From Candidatus Hydrogenedentota bacterium (GTDB taxonomy: Bacteria > Hydrogenedentota > Hydrogenedentia > Hydrogenedentiales > CAITNO01), in contig CAIXUF010000742.1 of the NCBI GenBank assembly GCA_903922535.1, positions 1 to 8,985 on the forward strand: a stretch of 8,985 bases of DNA. Reading direction: 5' to 3'. A program made the translations under genes and the position numbers. The notes under the pieces were generated by a model. It saw nothing but the letters and a program-made list of their open reading frames with translations, was not told the origin of the DNA and searched no databases. Shown here piece after piece: positions 6,142-8,985 of the stretch. How positions within the stretch are numbered: the stretch's first letter is position 1; every line of letters begins with the position of its first letter.

Positions 6142-6203
6142 AGAATTCAGAAGCCAGAAGAAGACAGAACACTTGACCACGGAACACACTGAAGGACACG
6201 GAA
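6142..6203. repeat. Degenerate short direct repeats after the sulfatase
   Basis: The tract holds CAGAAG-type units (6148-6160) and then CACGGAA / CACACTGAA / GGACACGGAA (6178-6203). These resemble the degenerate CAGAAG and CACGGAA repeats often seen between genes of planctomycete- and verrucomicrobia-like bacteria; that link is from memory. Nothing else recognisable lies between 6102 and 6353. Confidence 0.4.
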
Positions 6204-6353
6204 TAAGCAGCAAGAGAATCACCGCGCTTTGCGACGATTATGAGACATGGAAGTACGGAAGAACAAAAGAAACAGGGGGAAAACAGGAACGCTTCCATAT
6301 AAGCGTGAATTGTGCCTTTTTTGCACGCCGCTTCAGCGCGCGGCCTCGATGAT

Positions 6354-7700
6354 TCAGAAACCGGCGGCAACGTTCCGTTTGGCGTCCAGAAACGCGCGGT
6401 AGTCGTTGAAGAGCTTTACGGTCGCGTCACCGCCGGGTTTCAGCGTCGCGTCAGGCGCGTTCATCAGGCCTGTATACTGATAACATAGGATCTTTTCGAA
6501 ATTGGGAAAGAGTTTCAGGTCTGCTTCGATGCCGGCAATGGGACGAGGCAGCAGGGACTTGTCCGGACCAAACTGAAACGCCTCCAGATCCATCCACAGA
6601 TGCGCGCCGGCGCTGTCGCAGACGTCTTGGAGGAAGCGGGCGGCCTGTTCGCCGGCTTCCGATCCTTCGTCGGCGGGCATGCGGTGGAACCCGAAGGGAC
6701 AGATGATGTCGAGCGACTGCATCAGCCTGGGCCACGCGGCCGCCGCGGCCTTTACGTGGTGGCAGTTCGAGGCCAGCATGACGGGCTTGTCCGGCGCAAG
6801 CGCCCGGCAATGCGCGTGGAATCCCTGGAAGAACGCGACAATATCCGCCTGGCGTTCTTCGGAACCGCCCAAGTCGCCGCCCACCTCCTCGCTGACGTAC
6901 CAGCCATAGAACGAGGCGTGGCGTCCGTAGCGCGCGTGGAGTTCGTCGGCCACCTTGTTGTGCCACGCGAGCGACGCGGGTGAGAAATCGAACCATGCAT
7001 AGAGCCCCACGGGAACGAACACCGCCAGACCCAGCCGGTCGGCCTCATCGAGCACGACCTCGACGGGGTCCGGCGTGGCGATGTCCATGCGGCCCGGATA
7101 CAGCGCGGACGGATAGAACGCGCGCCCCGCGTAGCCGTCATGCTCAATGCGGTGCTTGCCCACATACTCCTGGTTGCGAAATCCTTCCTCGATGACGGCG
7201 GTCGTCATGCCGAGCATGCACATGCCGCGAAGCGACTCGCGCCAGTTCTCGGCCGTCATTTGCTTCACCGTTTCGTTCCAGGGCCGGCCTTCCTCCCCGC
7301 TCCAGTGATAGAACTCGATCCAGGCACCGCCGATCACGCCCAGCGACGGCGCGTTTGCGGCGACGACCTCGACGGTCCGCGAGACCGTCCGGCTGTCCTC
7401 CGTGCCGCTGACCACCGCCAGGATCTTGTGCGTCCCGGCCAAACCCACCATCGGCCGCCGAGCGTACACGCCCGCGCACGACTTGGCCGCGACCTCCAGT
7501 TTCTCTTCATGAAAGAGGTTCTCCGGGGTCTGCGCATCGAGATAGAAGCGAACCGCATAGACGGCCCGCGCGTTGCTCTCATTCCAAACACCGGCGCGCA
7601 CATCGAGCGGCACGCGTTCGCTCACCGGCGATGGCGGCACGGTCGTCAACGACACCGGCGCGCCCAGGGCCATCAGCAACAGCATGCACGGGAGATTCAT
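6354..7700 (-). CDS. Secreted TIM-barrel glycosidase-like protein, DUF4434-like
   Basis: The 448-residue protein begins with a signal peptide (hydrophobic 5-18, likely cleaved near A14 to S17). Residues about 25-115 look like an immunoglobulin-like beta domain. From about 122 a (beta/alpha) barrel begins: GGAWIEFYHWSG, then LRGMCMLGMTTAVIEEG, LDEADRLGLAVFVPVGLY, and HASFYGWYVSEEVGG (261-275). Glu271/Glu272 after the FYGWY strand, and Glu373 in LWMDLEAFQ, sit where the acid/base and nucleophile of retaining clan-A-type glycosidases would be. This layout resembles DUF4434 proteins, a putative glycoside-hydrolase family of unknown substrate. ATG 7700 follows a strong ribosome site. The gene is 90 bp behind the CoA ligase on the same strand and convergent with the sulfatase. 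Export and barrel fold are likely; family and catalytic residues are tentative. Confidence 0.7.
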   Translation of the reverse strand: MNLPCMLLLMALGAPVSLTTVPPSPVSERVPLDVRAGVWNESNARAVYAVRFYLDAQTPENLFHEEKLEVAAKSCAGVYARRPMVGLAGTHKILAVVSGTEDSRTVSRTVEVVAANAPSLGVIGGAWIEFYHWSGEEGRPWNETVKQMTAENWRESLRGMCMLGMTTAVIEEGFRNQEYVGKHRIEHDGYAGRAFYPSALYPGRMDIATPDPVEVVLDEADRLGLAVFVPVGLYAWFDFSPASLAWHNKVADELHARYGRHASFYGWYVSEEVGGDLGGSEERQADIVAFFQGFHAHCRALAPDKPVMLASNCHHVKAAAAAWPRLMQSLDIICPFGFHRMPADEGSEAGEQAARFLQDVCDSAGAHLWMDLEAFQFGPDKSLLPRPIAGIEADLKLFPNFEKILCYQYTGLMNAPDATLKPGGDATVKLFNDYRAFLDAKRNVAAGF

Positions 7701-7703
7701 CGG

Positions 7704-7715
7704 CCCTTTCCTTCC
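7704..7715 (-). promoter_or_regulatory. Ribosome binding site of the DUF4434-like gene
   Basis: On the minus strand GGAAGGAAAGGG lies just 3 nt (core AAGGAAAGG 4 nt) before ATG 7700. The purine-rich box and the signal peptide that follows fix this start. No promoter was recognised in the 90-bp gap, consistent with co-transcription with the upstream ligase gene. Confidence 0.6.
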
Positions 7716-7790
7716 TGGTTTGGCAGCCTATGGCCGTTCACAGAACGAGAAGACAAGGACGCTGTCGGCGGCGTAACGGGCAGCGACCGG

Positions 7791-8985
7791 CTATGCCCGC
7801 GGAATGCCGCAGAGATACTCGTGGCGCTGGGCGAGGTGGGCCATGGCGCGGGCCACATGGTTTGGGCTGGCGAGGACACAGATGCCGAGCCGTTCCATTT
7901 CCACGATGGCGGCGTTGGGCGTGCCCACGTGGGCCACCAGCGCGGTGTCGGAGGCGACCAGCAGCGGTTTGCCATATTGCGCCGCGAGGCCGGCGATGTG
8001 GCGCACACCCTCGATCTCGATGCCGCTTCCCAGGACCGCCAGTTTATCGAGGCCGATCCCTTTTGCCCGCTCCGATTTCTCGAAACGCGAGGCACTGTCG
8101 GTGATATAGCCGATGCCGAGCACCAGAACGCCGTCAATGTCGGGGCTCTTGATGACGGCCTCGACGGCTTTGGAGAGCAGCAGGAGGTCGTTGCTTGCGA
8201 CAAGGTCCACGGGATTGCCGCGGCTCCACCATGCCGGCATGATCGCGTCAAGCGCCGCGATGGTTTCGTCGGGCAGCGCGGGCACCTCCAGGCCAGCCTC
8301 GATGCAGGCGTCCGCGGCGATGACGCCCCATCCGCCGCCCTGTGAGACGATGCCGATGCGGCGTCCCTTGGGCAGGGGCTGTTCCACGAACGCGGCGGCC
8401 ACCTCCATCGCCTCGTAGGTGTCGTCGATGACGCTGACGCCGGCCTGGCGGCATACGGCCCTGAAGACGCGCGTTTCGCTGGCCAGCGCGCCCGTGTGCG
8501 ATTGGGCCGCCTTCAGCCCGGCGGCGCTCCGCCCCCCTTTGATGAGCACGACGGGCTTGCGCTCCGCCGCGTTGCGCAGGGTTTCAAAGAAGCGCCTGCC
8601 ATCGTTGACGCCCTCGACGTAGGTGAGGATGGACGTTGTGCGCGGATCCTGTGCGAAGAAGTCCAGGTAGTCCTCGGTGCGGATGACCGCCTCGTTTCCG
8701 CTGCTGATGAACCGCGCCACGCCCACCTCGTGAAGCTGCGCCCAGGTCAACACGGTGCCGCCGACGTTTCCGCTCTGGGAAACGAGCGAGAGCCCTCCCG
8801 CGCCGGGGAGGCGCGAAAGCATGCCGCAAAACAGGCTTTGTGGCGCGGGGCTGGCCACGCCCGCGCAGTTGGGACCCGCCAGCAGCAGCCCGGTTTCCCG
8901 GGCGATGCCCGCGATTTCCGTCTGCAGGGATCGGGCCGCGCCGTCATCCAGCTCGCCGAAACCGGCCGTGATCACCACCAGATCG
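7791..8985 (-). CDS. Acetate/acyl-CoA ligase (ADP-forming), alpha subunit, 5'-partial
   Basis: The gene encodes the acyl-CoA-binding and phospho-histidine part of an NDP-forming acyl-CoA synthetase, which converts acyl-CoA, ADP and phosphate to the acid, CoA and ATP. It acts in the cytosol. Numbering from the GTG at 8978, visible motifs are GPNCAG (35-40), LVSQSGNVGG (65-74), SGNEAVI (93-99), the phospho-His loop SHTGALAS with His161, VSQGGGWGV (211-219) and NPVDL (255-259). The frame continues into the window edge (codons for Asp and Leu precede the GTG), so the start and most of the CoA-binding Rossmann domain lie outside. The protein ends at 7791 after the second ligase subdomain, with no ATP-grasp part. 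It is therefore a stand-alone alpha subunit, or carries the ATP-grasp part at its unseen N-terminus. A GNAT-fused protein acetyltransferase of the same superfamily cannot be excluded. Confidence 0.9.
   Translation of the reverse strand, partial: DLVVITAGFGELDDGAARSLQTEIAGIARETGLLLAGPNCAGVASPAPQSLFCGMLSRLPGAGGLSLVSQSGNVGGTVLTWAQLHEVGVARFISSGNEAVIRTEDYLDFFAQDPRTTSILTYVEGVNDGRRFFETLRNAAERKPVVLIKGGRSAAGLKAAQSHTGALASETRVFRAVCRQAGVSVIDDTYEAMEVAAAFVEQPLPKGRRIGIVSQGGGWGVIAADACIEAGLEVPALPDETIAALDAIMPAWWSRGNPVDLVASNDLLLLSKAVEAVIKSPDIDGVLVLGIGYITDSASRFEKSERAKGIGLDKLAVLGSGIEIEGVRHIAGLAAQYGKPLLVASDTALVAHVGTPNAAIVEMERLGICVLASPNHVARAMAHLAQRHEYLCGIPRA

Noticed and set aside
6323..6344. GCCGC/GCGGC hairpin next to a T-run after the minus-strand glycosidase-like gene
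   Set aside because: The stem is only 5 bp and the T-run is on the wrong side for either gene to form an intrinsic terminator.
7140..8345. 401-codon plus-strand open frame across two minus-strand genes
   Set aside because: It overlaps antisense to both the glycosidase-like gene and the CoA ligase and has no recognisable motif or ribosome site.
1..8985. DGR template repeat or reverse transcriptase inside the window
   Set aside because: I looked on both strands for a second copy of the CRSANR-encoding block and for reverse-transcriptase motifs and found neither.

Overview
The window is GC-rich bacterial DNA with exported enzymes, a four-PASTA lipoprotein and palindromic repeats between genes. 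A Tat-exported Cys-type sulfatase, a PASTA plus formylglycine-enzyme-fold lipoprotein and a DUF4434-like secreted glycosidase candidate together suggest a degradative bacterium of the Planctomycetota / Hydrogenedentota / Verrucomicrobiota-Lentisphaerota kind. This is inference from gene style only; there is no rRNA or marker gene.

Layout. 1-1794 (+): the beta-chain part of a penicillin-acylase-family Ntn-hydrolase, open at the left edge, with a palindromic repeat read in frame just before the catalytic-serine region. 1795-2056: a convergent intergenic region with an 11-bp perfect hairpin. 2057-3712 (-): a lipoprotein with four PASTA repeats (copied at DNA level with a 210-bp period) and a C-terminal FGE/SUMF1-fold domain. 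It has a near-consensus promoter at 3815-3843 and a leader with an inverted repeat. 3713-4469: a divergent intergenic region with three consecutive hairpins and a heptamer repeat. 4470-6101 (+): a Tat-exported arylsulfatase with a complete active site. 6102-6353: a short gap with degenerate direct repeats. 6354-7700 (-): a secreted TIM-barrel glycosidase-like protein. 7791-8985 (-): an acetate/acyl-CoA ligase (ADP-forming) alpha subunit, running off the right edge and without an ATP-grasp part.

How the genes relate. The sulfatase and the putative glycosidase could act on sulfated polysaccharides outside the cytoplasm, but they are convergent and not one operon. The FGE-fold lipoprotein is probably not the sulfatase's activator: it lacks the cysteine pair and carries an export signal. 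The ligase and the glycosidase-like gene are co-directional, 90 bp apart, and may be co-transcribed.

The most interesting signal is the C-terminus of the lipoprotein (about 2075-2158). The FGE fold ends there in a CRSANR core flanked by residues encoded almost only by NNC/NNT codons, ending just before the stop. This is the position and codon pattern of the variable region of a diversity-generating retroelement (DGR) target. No template repeat or reverse transcriptase is visible in the window, so this remains a hypothesis.
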